From Chloroflexota bacterium (lineage in GTDB: Bacteria > Chloroflexota > Anaerolineae > B4-G1 > DUEL01): a stretch of DNA of 64,000 nucleotides. Within the stretch, counting starts at the first letter, position 1, and the number at the start of each line of letters is the position of its first letter. Shown one piece after another: positions 1 to 8,317 of this stretch. Under the pieces are notes generated by a model. The model was given only the letters and a program-made list of their open reading frames with translations, ran no database searches and had not been told where the DNA came from. The stretch lies in assembly GCA_014874475.1 (NCBI GenBank), contig JADBJJ010000023.1, positions 62,001 to 126,000 on the forward strand, read 5' to 3'. The position numbers were made by a program, and so were the translations under genes.

Positions 1-693
1 GACGACGGCCGGCACCGTCGGATCCAGCCGTCGGGAAACGGTGCTATGCAGGGCCAGAATCACATAACCGGCGATATAAATGGGGTCCACCGCCCTGTGG
101 GGATAGGCCCCATGTCCTCCACGTCCCAGGATGGTGGCGTAGAATGTATCCACCCCTGCCGATGCCGGCCCGGCCTCCAGGACGACGTCTCCCGTTCTCA
201 CCTGGGGAGCCACGTGCAGGGAAAGGACAGCATCCACTCCCTCCATTGCGCCGTCCTGAATCATGCGCGGCGCGCCACTGAGGCCCTCCTCGTCCGCTAT
301 CTCCTCCGCCGGCTGGAATAGAAGGCGGATGGTGCCGGGGAACGAGTCGTCGGCCAGCAACTTCGCCACCCCCAGAGCGATCGCGGTGTGAGCATCGTGC
401 CCGCAGGCGTGCATAACGCCCGGGACCTGAGAGGCATAGGGAACGTCGTTCGCCTCCTGGATGGGGAGAGCATCCATATCCGCCCGTACGGCAATGATGG
501 GGTGCCCTTCCCCGCGCTCCGCCACGACGCCGGTCCGCCCCACCCCACTCCGAACGCGATAGCCCAGTCCGGTCAGTATTTCCGCCACCCGGGCCGCAGT
601 CCGGGTCTCCCGAAAGCCCAGTTCAGGATAGGCATGGAACTCCCGCCGCCAGGCAACCAGTTGTTCGTAAATATGCTGGGCTTGCTCTATCAT
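1..693 (-). CDS. M20 family amidohydrolase (partial, C-terminus off the window)
   Basis: The reading frame runs from the ATG at 693 off the left edge, giving 231 codons; it is missing from the ORF track because its stop is outside. The protein starts MIEQAQHIYEQLVAWRREFH and shows the metal-site motifs of M20D amidohydrolases: HPELGF-like HAYPELGF near residue 20, ADMDALP near 70, HACGHDAH near 95 and PAEE near 125. The family hydrolyses N-acyl or N-carbamoyl amino acids or small peptides with a di-metal centre in the cytoplasm. An AGGAGG site lies just before the ATG. The exact substrate cannot be told. It is divergent from the cNMP-binding gene. Confidence 0.88.
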   Translation of the reverse strand, partial: MIEQAQHIYEQLVAWRREFHAYPELGFRETRTAARVAEILTGLGYRVRSGVGRTGVVAERGEGHPIIAVRADMDALPIQEANDVPYASQVPGVMHACGHDAHTAIALGVAKLLADDSFPGTIRLLFQPAEEIADEEGLSGAPRMIQDGAMEGVDAVLSLHVAPQVRTGDVVLEAGPASAGVDTFYATILGRGGHGAYPHRAVDPIYIAGYVILALHSTVSRRLDPTVPAVV

Positions 694-713
694 ACGCAAC
701 CTCCTGATGCGAG

Positions 714-741
714 ATTGTACCACACCCGGCTCTCTTGACAA
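714..741 (-). promoter_or_regulatory. Sigma70-type promoter for the M20 amidohydrolase gene
   Basis: On the minus strand TTGTCA (736-741) and TACAAT (714-719) are separated by 16 bp and lie about 20 bp upstream of the ATG at 693. Its -35 overlaps the -35 of the plus-strand promoter at 735-763, so the two divergent promoters share DNA. Confidence 0.5.
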
Positions 742-763
742 TCTCCCCATTCTGCCGTACCAT
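735..763 (+). promoter_or_regulatory. Sigma70-type promoter upstream of the cNMP-binding gene
   Basis: TTGACA (735-740), a 17-bp spacer and TACCAT (758-763). It faces the cNMP-binding gene, leaving a leader of roughly 160 nt. The -35 is consensus, the -10 only 4/6. Confidence 0.4.
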
Positions 764-931
764 ATACACGCCGGGATCGAGGGAGCAAATTGTCGCTGCA
801 CCCTGTCATTTTTTGTGGAAGGAGCGGAGCAGAGGGCTCTGCAAAGGGCAAAAGCACCACGACGGTTCGGGGCTTCTGCCAGGTACGGCCTTCGGAGACT
901 CAACGGCGGCAGATTGACCGGGAGGGTTATA

Positions 932-1405
932 ATGGAAGAGTTGGTAGAACTTCTGAAACGAACAGACCTCTTCTACGGACTGGCGGAGGAGGACATCCGG
1001 CGCCTTATCGCCGTCGGTCGCTGGGTCACCTACAACGCTAACGAGACCATCATCCACGAAGGAGACCCTTCGGATGCACTCTACATCATCCAGAAGGGCA
1101 TGGTAGAAGTCGTCGTTCCCCACGGCTCCGTCCCAGACATCCCCGGCCCACCCGAAGCGACATCGGTGGTCCGCCTGGGGGAAGGACAGATTTTCGGGGA
1201 GATGGGATTGGTAGACGGGGGGAGCCGTTCCGCTACCGTCCGCGCGCTGATGGATGGTACGACCGTTTTTGTCCTCCCGCAAGACGCGTTCTACAGCCTC
1301 TGCGACCAGAACCACACCATCGGCTACACTGTCATGCGCAATATCGCCTGCGACCTTTCATTTAAATTGCGCCATCGCAACCTGCGGGTGATGGCTGGGT
1401 GGTAG
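932..1405 (+). CDS. Stand-alone cyclic-nucleotide-binding domain protein
   Basis: A protein of 157 residues. The track ORF begins at 707, but the ATG at 932 is the first with a ribosome site (GGAGGG, 921-926), so I start there. It is almost entirely a Crp/cNMP-binding beta-roll (residues about 12-135), with GEMGLVDGGSRSATV in the phosphate-binding-cassette position. In Crp-type proteins this segment contacts the cyclic nucleotide through an R-S/T-A motif, and here RSAT is present. No DNA-binding helix-turn-helix follows, so it is not a complete Crp/Fnr factor; it may sense cNMP or only keep the fold. It is tightly followed by a 70-residue unknown gene, suggesting one transcript. Confidence 0.85.
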   Translation: MEELVELLKRTDLFYGLAEEDIRRLIAVGRWVTYNANETIIHEGDPSDALYIIQKGMVEVVVPHGSVPDIPGPPEATSVVRLGEGQIFGEMGLVDGGSRSATVRALMDGTTVFVLPQDAFYSLCDQNHTIGYTVMRNIACDLSFKLRHRNLRVMAGW

Positions 1406-1413
1406 GGAGCGCG

Positions 1414-1626
1414 ATGATCTACAAGGTCAGTTACGTTGTGCTGGGTGGACGCCATCCCGGAGCCATTTTGAATCAGGATACCCCTCCTCGGCTGGGCGAA
1501 GTGGTGGTCTTTGGGGAGGACCGGTTTGAAGTGGTAGAAGTGGCCGACCTGATCCCTCCTCACGGGGATTTCGCTTATCTTCACGTGACCCTCCGCCCGC
1601 TGACGGGGGAAGGGCGAGAACATTGA
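1414..1626 (+). CDS. Small conserved-looking hypothetical protein
   Basis: A protein of 70 residues starting MIYKVSYVVLGG; the ATG at 1414 is preferred to the track start at 1399 because it avoids overlap with the preceding stop and follows a TAGGGAG sequence. It is rich in beta-type hydrophobic segments, with no Cys, signal or membrane segment. I do not recognise the family. It is sandwiched in an operon, 8 nt after the cNMP gene, and its TGA overlaps the next ATG by one base (TGATG), indicating translational coupling to the methyltransferase. Confidence 0.65.
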   Translation: MIYKVSYVVLGGRHPGAILNQDTPPRLGEVVVFGEDRFEVVEVADLIPPHGDFAYLHVTLRPLTGEGREH

Positions 1627-2528
1627 TGCCCTCTCTGCCCATCTGCGACTATGAGGGCTCCCGGTACCAGACTGAATTCTGGGGGCCCGAGCGAGCATAC
1701 GAAGACGGCGCCGAGCGGGCCGCGCTGCGCGCACTTTTGCCTCCTGCTGGCCGTCTCCTGATAGAAATCGGCGCCGGCTTCGGCCGTCTGGCCAACCTCT
1801 ACAGCGGGTACGAGCGGGTAGTGCTCCTGGACTACGCCCGCTCCCAACTCCTGCAGGCCCGGGAGCGCCTGGGTGATGCCGGCCCGGCTGGCCGTCCCCG
1901 CTACCTCTACGTCCTGGGCGACTTCTACCGCCTCCCCTTCGCTCCAGGACTTTTTGACACCGTGGTGATGGTGCGAACCCTCCATCATGCCGCCGACGCG
2001 CCCGCCGTCCTGCGCAACGTGGCGAACATCCTGGCTCCAGCTGGGACTTTCGTCCTGGAGTTTGCCAATAAACGGCATCTGAAGGCCATTTTCCGCTATC
2101 TCTTGCGGCGTCAGCCCTGGTCTCCCTTTGACCTTCAGCCGGTGGAATTTGTCCCCCTGAACTACGATTTTCACCCGGCCTGGGTTCGCCGTCATCTGAA
2201 GGAATGCGGACTCCGGATCGCTCAAATCCGCACCGTCTCCCACTTCCGGGTCGGTTTTCTCAAACGGACCGTGCCGACGGGGTGGCTGATCTCTCTGGAC
2301 CGGTTGTTGCAACCGACGGGCGCGCTCTGGCAACTGAGCCCCAGTGTCTTCGTGCGCGCGGCGGCCCCTGAAGACCGACCCGCCGCACCGCCCGGCGGTC
2401 TCTTCCGCTGTATCGCCTGCGGCTCCCTCCTGCTGGCAGACGAAGGGGACCGGTTGCTCTGCACGGATTGCGACACGGCCTTCCCATTCCAGGATGGCCT
2501 GTACGATTTTCGGGGAGAAGAACGGTGA
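1626..2528 (+). CDS. Class I SAM-dependent methyltransferase with C-terminal zinc-ribbon-like tail
   Basis: A protein of 300 residues. The glycine-rich SAM-binding motif I, LLIEIGAGFGRLANL, lies near residues 47-60, followed by an acidic VLLDYA strand; VRTLHHAADAP is a typical methyltransferase_11 motif. After residue about 260 a short domain carries CIACGSLLLADE and CTDCDTAFPF, a two-CxxC zinc-ribbon or Trm112-like tail. The substrate is unknown; small-molecule or lipid substrates are common in this fold. The ATG at 1626 overlaps the previous stop, and the 3' end overlaps the next GTG (GTGA), so the three small genes form a tight operon. A TTG at 1623 is an alternative start. Confidence 0.83.
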   Translation: MPSLPICDYEGSRYQTEFWGPERAYEDGAERAALRALLPPAGRLLIEIGAGFGRLANLYSGYERVVLLDYARSQLLQARERLGDAGPAGRPRYLYVLGDFYRLPFAPGLFDTVVMVRTLHHAADAPAVLRNVANILAPAGTFVLEFANKRHLKAIFRYLLRRQPWSPFDLQPVEFVPLNYDFHPAWVRRHLKECGLRIAQIRTVSHFRVGFLKRTVPTGWLISLDRLLQPTGALWQLSPSVFVRAAAPEDRPAAPPGGLFRCIACGSLLLADEGDRLLCTDCDTAFPFQDGLYDFRGEER

Positions 2529-2926
2529 CCTACGAACCCCTCTTTGCCGGCCTTGTATATAACGAAGAAGGGCAGCCGGTTCAGGCGGCCCAGGTGGGCG
2601 CCGATCTCTGCTACGCCATCCCCGACGGTGACTTCCTGCGCCATGTGGACGCCATAGAGGTGGACCGGCAGGTGCTGGCGCAACTGAAAGAACGATTCCT
2701 GCCAATAAAGGACGCGCTGGTAGAGGGGGCCATGCAGATGATGGGGGCAGACGACCCCTTCACCCGGGCCGCATTGGAGATGAGTCTGGAGAATATGGAC
2801 CGGATGGTAGAGACGGGAGCGGTCAATGTAGAGGACTTTCGGCTGGCGCTGTGGATGACGGGTTTCCGCATCATCGTCAACGTCCACGGCGAGGTGGTTC
2901 GTCTGGAGATTCCAGGATTAGAGTAA
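2525..2926 (+). CDS. Hypothetical protein, 133 residues
   Basis: The GTG at 2525 overlaps the methyltransferase stop (GTGA), which sets the start; the track ORF from 2468 only extends into that gene. The product, VTYEPLFAGLVYNEEG and onward, is acidic and mainly helical with no transmembrane segment, and contains a regular amphipathic stretch around LKERFLPIKDALVEGAMQ. The N-terminal part resembles a short beta-hairpin binding domain, but I do not recognise the family. Context suggests a partner of the methyltransferase or of the downstream WecA-like enzyme, only 4 nt away. Confidence 0.65.
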   Translation: MTYEPLFAGLVYNEEGQPVQAAQVGADLCYAIPDGDFLRHVDAIEVDRQVLAQLKERFLPIKDALVEGAMQMMGADDPFTRAALEMSLENMDRMVETGAVNVEDFRLALWMTGFRIIVNVHGEVVRLEIPGLE

Positions 2927-2930
2927 CTTC

Positions 2931-3956
2931 ATGCCCATTGAACTGGCCTACCTGCTGGTCTTGGCGATTGCCGCGCTCTCCGCGCTGATCCTCACTCCGC
3001 TGACGGCGCGCCTGGGGCACCACTGGGGAATGACGTCCTCTCCGGGGGGACGCCGGAAACATCATGGGACCATCTCCAGAGCCGGCGGGATGGGCATATT
3101 CTTCCCTTTTCTGCTGGCGCTGGCGGTCGGGCTGGCGCTCCAAATCCCCACCGCAGACCCCAAAGAGCCCCGCCGTTTGCTGGGGCTGGTCCTCGGCAGC
3201 ACCTGGATGTTTGTGGTCGGCCTGGTGGACGACCGCAGGGACCTCTCGCCCCGGCTCCAACTGCTGGCCCAACTGGTCGCCGGGGGCATCGCCATCGCCA
3301 CCCTTATCTTCATTGAACGGGTCAACAACCCGCTGACGAACCAGGTGGTGGTCTTCCCGATGCTGGTGGTGGTAGTGCTGACCCTTTTCTGGATCGCGGG
3401 GATGATTAATACCGTCAACTGGCTGGATGGTCTGGACGGGCTGGCGGCAGGGGTCGCGGCGATCCTGTGCGTCGTCCTGGCGGTGCATATGCACCGGGTG
3501 GGGCAACCCAGCGTGGCCCTTCTCCCCATCGCCTTGCTGGGCGCCACCCTGGGCTTTCTCCCCTATAACTTCCACCCCGCCCGCGTCTTTATGGGCAGCA
3601 ACGGCGCTTTTTTCCTCGGCTACGCCCTGGGATGCCTGGGCATTATCGCCGGCGCGCGGGTCGCCACCGTCCTCCTGGTCATGAGCATCCCCATCGCCGA
3701 CGTCGCCTGGCAGATTGTGGACCGGGTGCGCCGTCGGCGCCCGCCCACCCAGGGCGACCGGGGACATCTCCACTTCCGCCTGCTGGACCTGGGGGTGCCC
3801 CAGCCGGTCATCGTGCTGGCCTACTGGGCCTTCTGCGGTGTCTTCGGACTGCTGGCGCTGAGCGTATCGTCCCGCCTCTACAAGTTGCTGGCCCTGCTGG
3901 CGCTGGGGGGAGCCGTGATCCTGGTCCTGGCCCTACTGGCCCGTCGCTCGAAATAA
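2931..3956 (+). CDS. Undecaprenyl-phosphate sugar-1-phosphate transferase, WecA/MraY superfamily
   Basis: A protein of 341 residues with about ten hydrophobic helices. It carries the superfamily's cytoplasmic-loop motifs: VDDRRDLSPRLQLLAQ near residues 98-113 and NTVNWLDGLDGLAAG near 160-174, whose Asp residues bind Mg2+. A His-containing loop, GDRGHLHFRLLDLG, lies near 275. These enzymes transfer a HexNAc-1-phosphate from UDP-sugar to undecaprenyl phosphate, starting O-antigen-, teichoic- or arabinogalactan-type polymer synthesis at the inner face of the membrane. The non-MraY spacing and absence of a murein cluster favour WecA/TagO/Rfe type. The stop is followed by a hairpin facing the convergent flavoprotein gene. 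Confidence 0.88.
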   Translation: MPIELAYLLVLAIAALSALILTPLTARLGHHWGMTSSPGGRRKHHGTISRAGGMGIFFPFLLALAVGLALQIPTADPKEPRRLLGLVLGSTWMFVVGLVDDRRDLSPRLQLLAQLVAGGIAIATLIFIERVNNPLTNQVVVFPMLVVVVLTLFWIAGMINTVNWLDGLDGLAAGVAAILCVVLAVHMHRVGQPSVALLPIALLGATLGFLPYNFHPARVFMGSNGAFFLGYALGCLGIIAGARVATVLLVMSIPIADVAWQIVDRVRRRRPPTQGDRGHLHFRLLDLGVPQPVIVLAYWAFCGVFGLLALSVSSRLYKLLALLALGGAVILVLALLARRSK

Positions 3957-3963
3957 AAACCAG

Positions 3964-3990
3964 AAGGGCGCGGCTGAAAACCCCGCCCTT
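3964..3990. terminator. Hairpin between convergent genes
   Basis: AAGGGCG (3964-3970) pairs with CGCCCTT (3984-3990) across a 13-nt loop, between two convergent stops 46 bp apart. There is no clear T-run, so termination is inferred from position. Confidence 0.4.
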
Positions 3991-4002
3991 TCAGTAGCCC
4001 CG

Positions 4003-4902
4003 CTACCCCTGCATCAGCAGATAATGATAAGCGGAGAGGGCCGCCTTGGCCCCTTCGCCGATGTGGACCAGCACCTGCTCGGATACCAGGGTGACGTCGC
4101 CCGCTGCGAACACCCCCGGCCAACTGGTGGCGCAGTAGACGTCCACGATGATATGCCCCTGCTCATCGCAGTCCACCCACCCCCGGACCAGTTGCGAGTT
4201 GGGGATGCGCGCCAGTTTGACAAAGACCCCCTTCACGGCTATCTCCCGCTCCTCTCCATCCGACACCCGGACCCGCAGGCCCTCCACGTACTGATCCCCC
4301 AGGACCTCCTGGACGGTGGCTCCCTCCACGAGGGTGACGTTATCCATCCGGCGGAGTCTGGAAGCCAGCGGCGTGGTCACCAGAGGCTCAGGGGCCAGGA
4401 GATAGACGTGGTGCGCCTTGCGGGCCAGGCTGGCAGTGGCCCATTGAGCACGCCGACCATTTCCCACCACCGCCACGTCCTTGCCCAGGAAGAGTCCAGC
4501 ATGGGTCACCGCCGAGTAACTCAGCCCCCGCCCGGCCAGCCGCTCTTCGCCCGGCACGTTGAGCCGCTGCGGTTTGGCGCCTGTAGCGATAATCAGCGCC
4601 CGCGCCTGGAAGTGATCCCCGTCCGCCGTCTCCACGAGAAAAGAGCCCTCCTCCGGCGTCACACGCGTCACCCGGTCAAAGTGACGGACGAATTCCAGAT
4701 ACTCCAACTGACGGCGAAAGGCGTCCAGCAGCGCCTCGCCCGTGATGACCTCCTGTCCTCCCATATCTTCCAGGCGCATCTCATAGGTCATCTGTCCGCC
4801 CCACCGCTCGGCGATGATGAGCGTCTCCAGTCGCTGGTTGATGGCAATCGCCGCCGCCGTAATCCCGGCCGGCCCCCCACCGATAACAATCAGGTCGTAC
4901 AT
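4003..4902 (-). CDS. Thioredoxin-reductase-like FAD/NAD(P) flavoprotein without the redox CxxC
   Basis: A protein of 299 residues with the TrxR layout: N-terminal FAD motif VIGGGPAGITAA (residues 6-17), IIATGAKPQRL, an NAD(P)-binding segment VAVVGNGRRAQWA and the C-terminal FAD motif GVFAAGDV. At the place where thioredoxin reductases carry SYCA(T/V)CD, this one reads SYSAVTHAG, so both active-site cysteines are replaced by Ser and Thr. It therefore cannot reduce thioredoxin by the usual dithiol route; it may act as a ferredoxin- or flavin-type NAD(P)H reductase, as cysteine-less relatives do. A GAGGAGGAG site precedes the ATG. It lies downstream of malic enzyme on the same strand. Confidence 0.85.
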   Translation of the reverse strand: MYDLIVIGGGPAGITAAAIAINQRLETLIIAERWGGQMTYEMRLEDMGGQEVITGEALLDAFRRQLEYLEFVRHFDRVTRVTPEEGSFLVETADGDHFQARALIIATGAKPQRLNVPGEERLAGRGLSYSAVTHAGLFLGKDVAVVGNGRRAQWATASLARKAHHVYLLAPEPLVTTPLASRLRRMDNVTLVEGATVQEVLGDQYVEGLRVRVSDGEEREIAVKGVFVKLARIPNSQLVRGWVDCDEQGHIIVDVYCATSWPGVFAAGDVTLVSEQVLVHIGEGAKAALSAYHYLLMQG

Positions 4903-4960
4903 AGGTGCTCCTCCTCAACGGAATACGAAGTGTGGAGTGCGTATTCCGTGTTCCGCAGTA

Positions 4961-6328
4961 TTACGCCCCCCGTTCCGGCATAGGCGGGATGAGGCCCTTC
5001 TCCATCAGGAACCGGGTCATCTCCCGCGCGTGGCGGATGGTATCCTCTGCTTTTCGGAGCAACTCGTCGTAGGAGAGCCGCAGACGGGCTACTCCTTGCT
5101 CCTGAGCCTTCACCCCAACGGCCGCCGCCTCCCGGGGAAACACCTCCCACTCCTCCATAGAGGGGATGATATAATCCTCGCTGAGCCCTTTCTCCTCCGC
5201 ACAACGGGCCAGTTCCTCAGCAGCCGCGATCGCCATCTCATCAGTGATGGTGGTAGCCCGGACGTCCAGGACACCCCGGAAGATGGCCGGGAAGCCCAGC
5301 GAGTTGTTGATCTGGTTGGGGAAGTCGCTCCGGCCGGTTCCCACAACGCGCGCCCCGGCCTCTTTGGCCTCCCAGGGCCATATCTCCGGGATGGGGTTGG
5401 CGCAGGCGAACACGATGGCATCCTCCGCCATCCCCTTCACCCATTCGGGGAGGATGGTCCCCGGGCCCGGCTGGCTGGCCGCGACGCAGACGTCCACGCA
5501 GCGCAGGGCCTCAGCGACTCCGCCCTGCCGCCCTTCGGCATTGGATTGCTGACAGATACGCCACTTGTCCACAAACTCTATCTTCCGCTGGGCGATATCC
5601 TCCCGCCCCGGATGAAGGATCCCTTTGCTATCGCAGGCGATGATGTTGCCGAAGGGGACCCCAGAGGCCACCAGCAGGCGGATGGTGGCAATATTTGCGG
5701 CTCCGGAACCGATCACCGCGACCTTGATCTCCTCCATCCGCTTGCCCACCACCTTCAGAGCGTTGATCAGCCCGGCCAGAATGACCGTCGCTGTCCCCTG
5801 CTGGTCGTCGTGCCAGACAGGAATCTGCACCTCAGGGTCGCTGCGGAGCATATCCAGCACCCGGAAGCACTTTGGCTGCTCAATATCTTCCAGGTTGACG
5901 CCGCCGAAGGCGGGCTGAATCCACTTGACTGCCAGGATAATCCGGTAGGGGTCCCGGGTGTCCAGGCAGATGGGGACCGCGTCCACGCCGCCCAGGTACT
6001 TGAAGAGCAGCGCCTTTCCCTCCATGACGGGAAGACCGGCCAGCGGGCCGATGTCGCCCAGGCCCAGCACCCGCGTGCCATCAGAGACGATGGCGACGGT
6101 GTTCCCCTTGTTGGTGTATTCGTAGGCTAAGTCGGGATTCTCGTGGATGGCCCGACAGGGAGCGGCCACACCGGGGGTGTACCAGATGGCAAAGTCATCC
6201 AACCCCCGCACGGGGCACTTGGGTGCGGTCTGCACCTTGCCCCGGTAGAAAGGATGCAGCACCATCGCGTCCTCTGCGGGTTTCTTCGCTTTAGCGAGCA
6301 ATTCCTCTTTGGTGACCTGTGGACTCAT
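4961..6328 (-). CDS. Malic enzyme, oxaloacetate-decarboxylating malate dehydrogenase
   Basis: A protein of 455 residues starting MSPQVTKEELLAKAKKP; the track ORF runs 149 codons further upstream only because the frame stays open through pckG. Family motifs: YTPGVAAPCRAI with the catalytic Tyr, VSDGTRVLGLGDIG, the metal site IPVWHDDQQGTA, nucleotide fold VIGSGAANIA and FACANPIPE. It converts malate to pyruvate and CO2 with NAD or NADP. It lacks the C-terminal phosphotransacetylase domain of large MaeB. It sits 37 nt after PEPCK, so the pair handles the PEP-pyruvate-oxaloacetate node together. Cofactor preference cannot be read with certainty. Confidence 0.94.
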   Translation of the reverse strand: MSPQVTKEELLAKAKKPAEDAMVLHPFYRGKVQTAPKCPVRGLDDFAIWYTPGVAAPCRAIHENPDLAYEYTNKGNTVAIVSDGTRVLGLGDIGPLAGLPVMEGKALLFKYLGGVDAVPICLDTRDPYRIILAVKWIQPAFGGVNLEDIEQPKCFRVLDMLRSDPEVQIPVWHDDQQGTATVILAGLINALKVVGKRMEEIKVAVIGSGAANIATIRLLVASGVPFGNIIACDSKGILHPGREDIAQRKIEFVDKWRICQQSNAEGRQGGVAEALRCVDVCVAASQPGPGTILPEWVKGMAEDAIVFACANPIPEIWPWEAKEAGARVVGTGRSDFPNQINNSLGFPAIFRGVLDVRATTITDEMAIAAAEELARCAEEKGLSEDYIIPSMEEWEVFPREAAAVGVKAQEQGVARLRLSYDELLRKAEDTIRHAREMTRFLMEKGLIPPMPERGA

Positions 6329-6365
6329 CGTGCATCTCTCCCGGACCAATGATGTGGTTTCCCCC

Positions 6366-8144
6366 CTATCCCAGGCGGGCCTGAAGCCGGCGCAGTTGCT
6401 CCCACAGCCGCTGGGGGAGACGGTCGCCAAACTGGGCGAAGTGGTGTTCCATATCCGGCAGTTCCGCCCGCCAAGCGTCCACGTCCACCCGCAGCAGTTC
6501 CTGGATGTCCTCCGGCGGTATGTCCAGCCCCTGCAGGTCCAAGTCCTCTGGGCGCGGCAGAAGCCCAATGGGCGTCTCCACCGCCCCGGCCCGCCCGTCC
6601 ACCCGCGCACACATCCACGCCAGCACGCGGCTGTTCTCCCCGTAGCCGGGCCAGAGCCAGCGGCCGTCGGGCTTCTTGCGGAACCAGTTGACATAGAAAA
6701 TGCGCGGGGCCTTATCCCTGAGACGGTCGCCCATCTGAAGCCAGTGGGCGAAGTAATCCCCCATGTGGTATCCACAGAAGGGAAGCATGGCGAAGGGGTC
6801 CCGGCGGAGTTTGCCCACCTCGCCGATGACTGCCGCCGTCGTCTCCGAGGACTGGGTCGCGCCCAGAAAGACCCCGTGGTCCCAGTCGTAGGCTTCGTAG
6901 ACCAGCGGAACCATCGTCGCCCGGCGGCCGCCGAAGATGAAGATATCTATGGGTACCCCCTCCGGCTTCTCCCAGTCCGGCGAGATGACCGGACACTGCG
7001 CGGTGGGGGCGGTGAAACGAGCATTGGGGTGGGCTGCCGGTTCGCCCCGGTCCGGCGTCCAGTCCTGTCCTTTCCAGTCTATCAGATGGGCCGGCGGCTC
7101 AGCCGTCATCCGGTCCCACCACACATCCCCATCGTCGGTCAGCGCGCAGTTGGTGAAGATAACGTTCCCCCAGAGGGTCTCCATCGCCGCCGGGTTGGTC
7201 TTGTAGGACGTGCCCGGGGCGACGCCAAAGAAGCCGCTTTCAGGATTGATGGCGTAGAGGCGGCCATCGGGGCCGATCTTCATCCAGGCGATATCGTCGC
7301 CCAGGGTTTCTGCCCGCCAGCCGGGGATGGTGGGCTGAATCATGGCCAGGTTGGTCTTGCCACAAGCGGAGGGGAAGGCGGCGGCGATGTGGTACTGGCG
7401 GCCCTCCGGGCTGATCAGGCGCAGGATGAGCATGTGCTCCGCCATCCAGCCCTCCCGTCGGGCCATCGCCGAAGCGACGCGCAGAGCGAAGCACTTCTTG
7501 CCCAGAAGGGCGTTGCCGCCGTAGCCGGAGCCGTAGGACCAGATCAGATTCTCATCCGGGAAGTGGCTGATGTACTTCTGCTCCATCGGCGCGCAGGGCC
7601 AGGGGACGTCCTGCTGGCCCGGAGCCAGCGGCGCACCAACGGAATGGAGACACGGGACAAAGTCCGCCCCTTCTTTCAGGGCCTGCAACACCTTTGTACC
7701 GACGCGGGTCATGATATGCATATTGCAGACGACGTAAGGGCTATCGGTAATCTGGACGCCGATTTTGGCCATGGGCGACTCCAGCGGGCCCATAGAGAAG
7801 GGGATGACGTACATCGTCCGGCCGCGCATGCAGCCTTCGTAGAGCCTCCACATCGTAGCCTTCAGTTCATCCGGGGCGACCCAGTTGTTGGTGGGGCCGG
7901 CGTCATCTTTAGAGGAAGTGCTGATGAACGTCCGGTCCTCCACCCGGGCGACATCGCTGGGGTGGGAGCGGAAGAGGAAACTGTTGGGCCGTTTCTTCAG
8001 GGGGATAGCGCTCTCCCGGGCCACCATCTGGGCCATCAACTGGTCGTACTCTTCCTTTGAGCCATCGCACCAATGGATACGGTCGGGTTGACAGTGCTGG
8101 GCCACTTCCTGGACCCAGCGGGTCAGTCGGTCGTTAGAGGACAT
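6366..8144 (-). CDS. pckG: Phosphoenolpyruvate carboxykinase (GTP)
   Basis: A protein of 592 residues, the usual length of the GTP-dependent family. The kinase P-loop [12 protein letters not shown] lies near residue 260, the oxaloacetate-binding segment [10 protein letters not shown] near 112 and [15 protein letters not shown] near 395. The GTP-type signature rather than the ATP-type (PckA) is clear. It interconverts oxaloacetate and PEP plus CO2 in gluconeogenesis or anaplerosis. GGAGG precedes the ATG. It is first in a probable operon with malic enzyme. The 173 bp before it contain no convincing promoter to my eye. Confidence 0.96.
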   Translation of the reverse strand: MSSNDRLTRWVQEVAQHCQPDRIHWCDGSKEEYDQLMAQMVARESAIPLKKRPNSFLFRSHPSDVARVEDRTFISTSSKDDAGPTNNWVAPDELKATMWRLYEGCMRGRTMYVIPFSMGPLESPMAKIGVQITDSPYVVCNMHIMTRVGTKVLQALKEGADFVPCLHSVGAPLAPGQQDVPWPCAPMEQKYISHFPDENLIWSYGSGYGGNALLGKKCFALRVASAMARREGWMAEHMLILRLISPEGRQYHIAAAFPSACGKTNLAMIQPTIPGWRAETLGDDIAWMKIGPDGRLYAINPESGFFGVAPGTSYKTNPAAMETLWGNVIFTNCALTDDGDVWWDRMTAEPPAHLIDWKGQDWTPDRGEPAAHPNARFTAPTAQCPVISPDWEKPEGVPIDIFIFGGRRATMVPLVYEAYDWDHGVFLGATQSSETTAAVIGEVGKLRRDPFAMLPFCGYHMGDYFAHWLQMGDRLRDKAPRIFYVNWFRKKPDGRWLWPGYGENSRVLAWMCARVDGRAGAVETPIGLLPRPEDLDLQGLDIPPEDIQELLRVDVDAWRAELPDMEHHFAQFGDRLPQRLWEQLRRLQARLG

Positions 8145-8317
8145 GGAAACCTCCGGTGAGATGAATGGAGAGCGAGATTTATCTTGCTTTTGGAGCGCTT
8201 TCTACACACTGTTGCGCAAGATATTGCGGTTCAGCGAGAGGATTGGCCATCCGCATCCCCATAAAGGCTGGGGACAGCGAATGGGCGGAGTTACTTTTCC
8301 AGTGACAAAATCTTGCG

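Noticed and set aside
1581-2705. 374-residue minus ORF opposite the methyltransferase
   Set aside because: It mirrors the GC-rich codon pattern of a recognised gene on the other strand and shows no domain.
6309-8060. 583-residue plus ORF
   Set aside because: Antisense to PEPCK; no recognisable motif.
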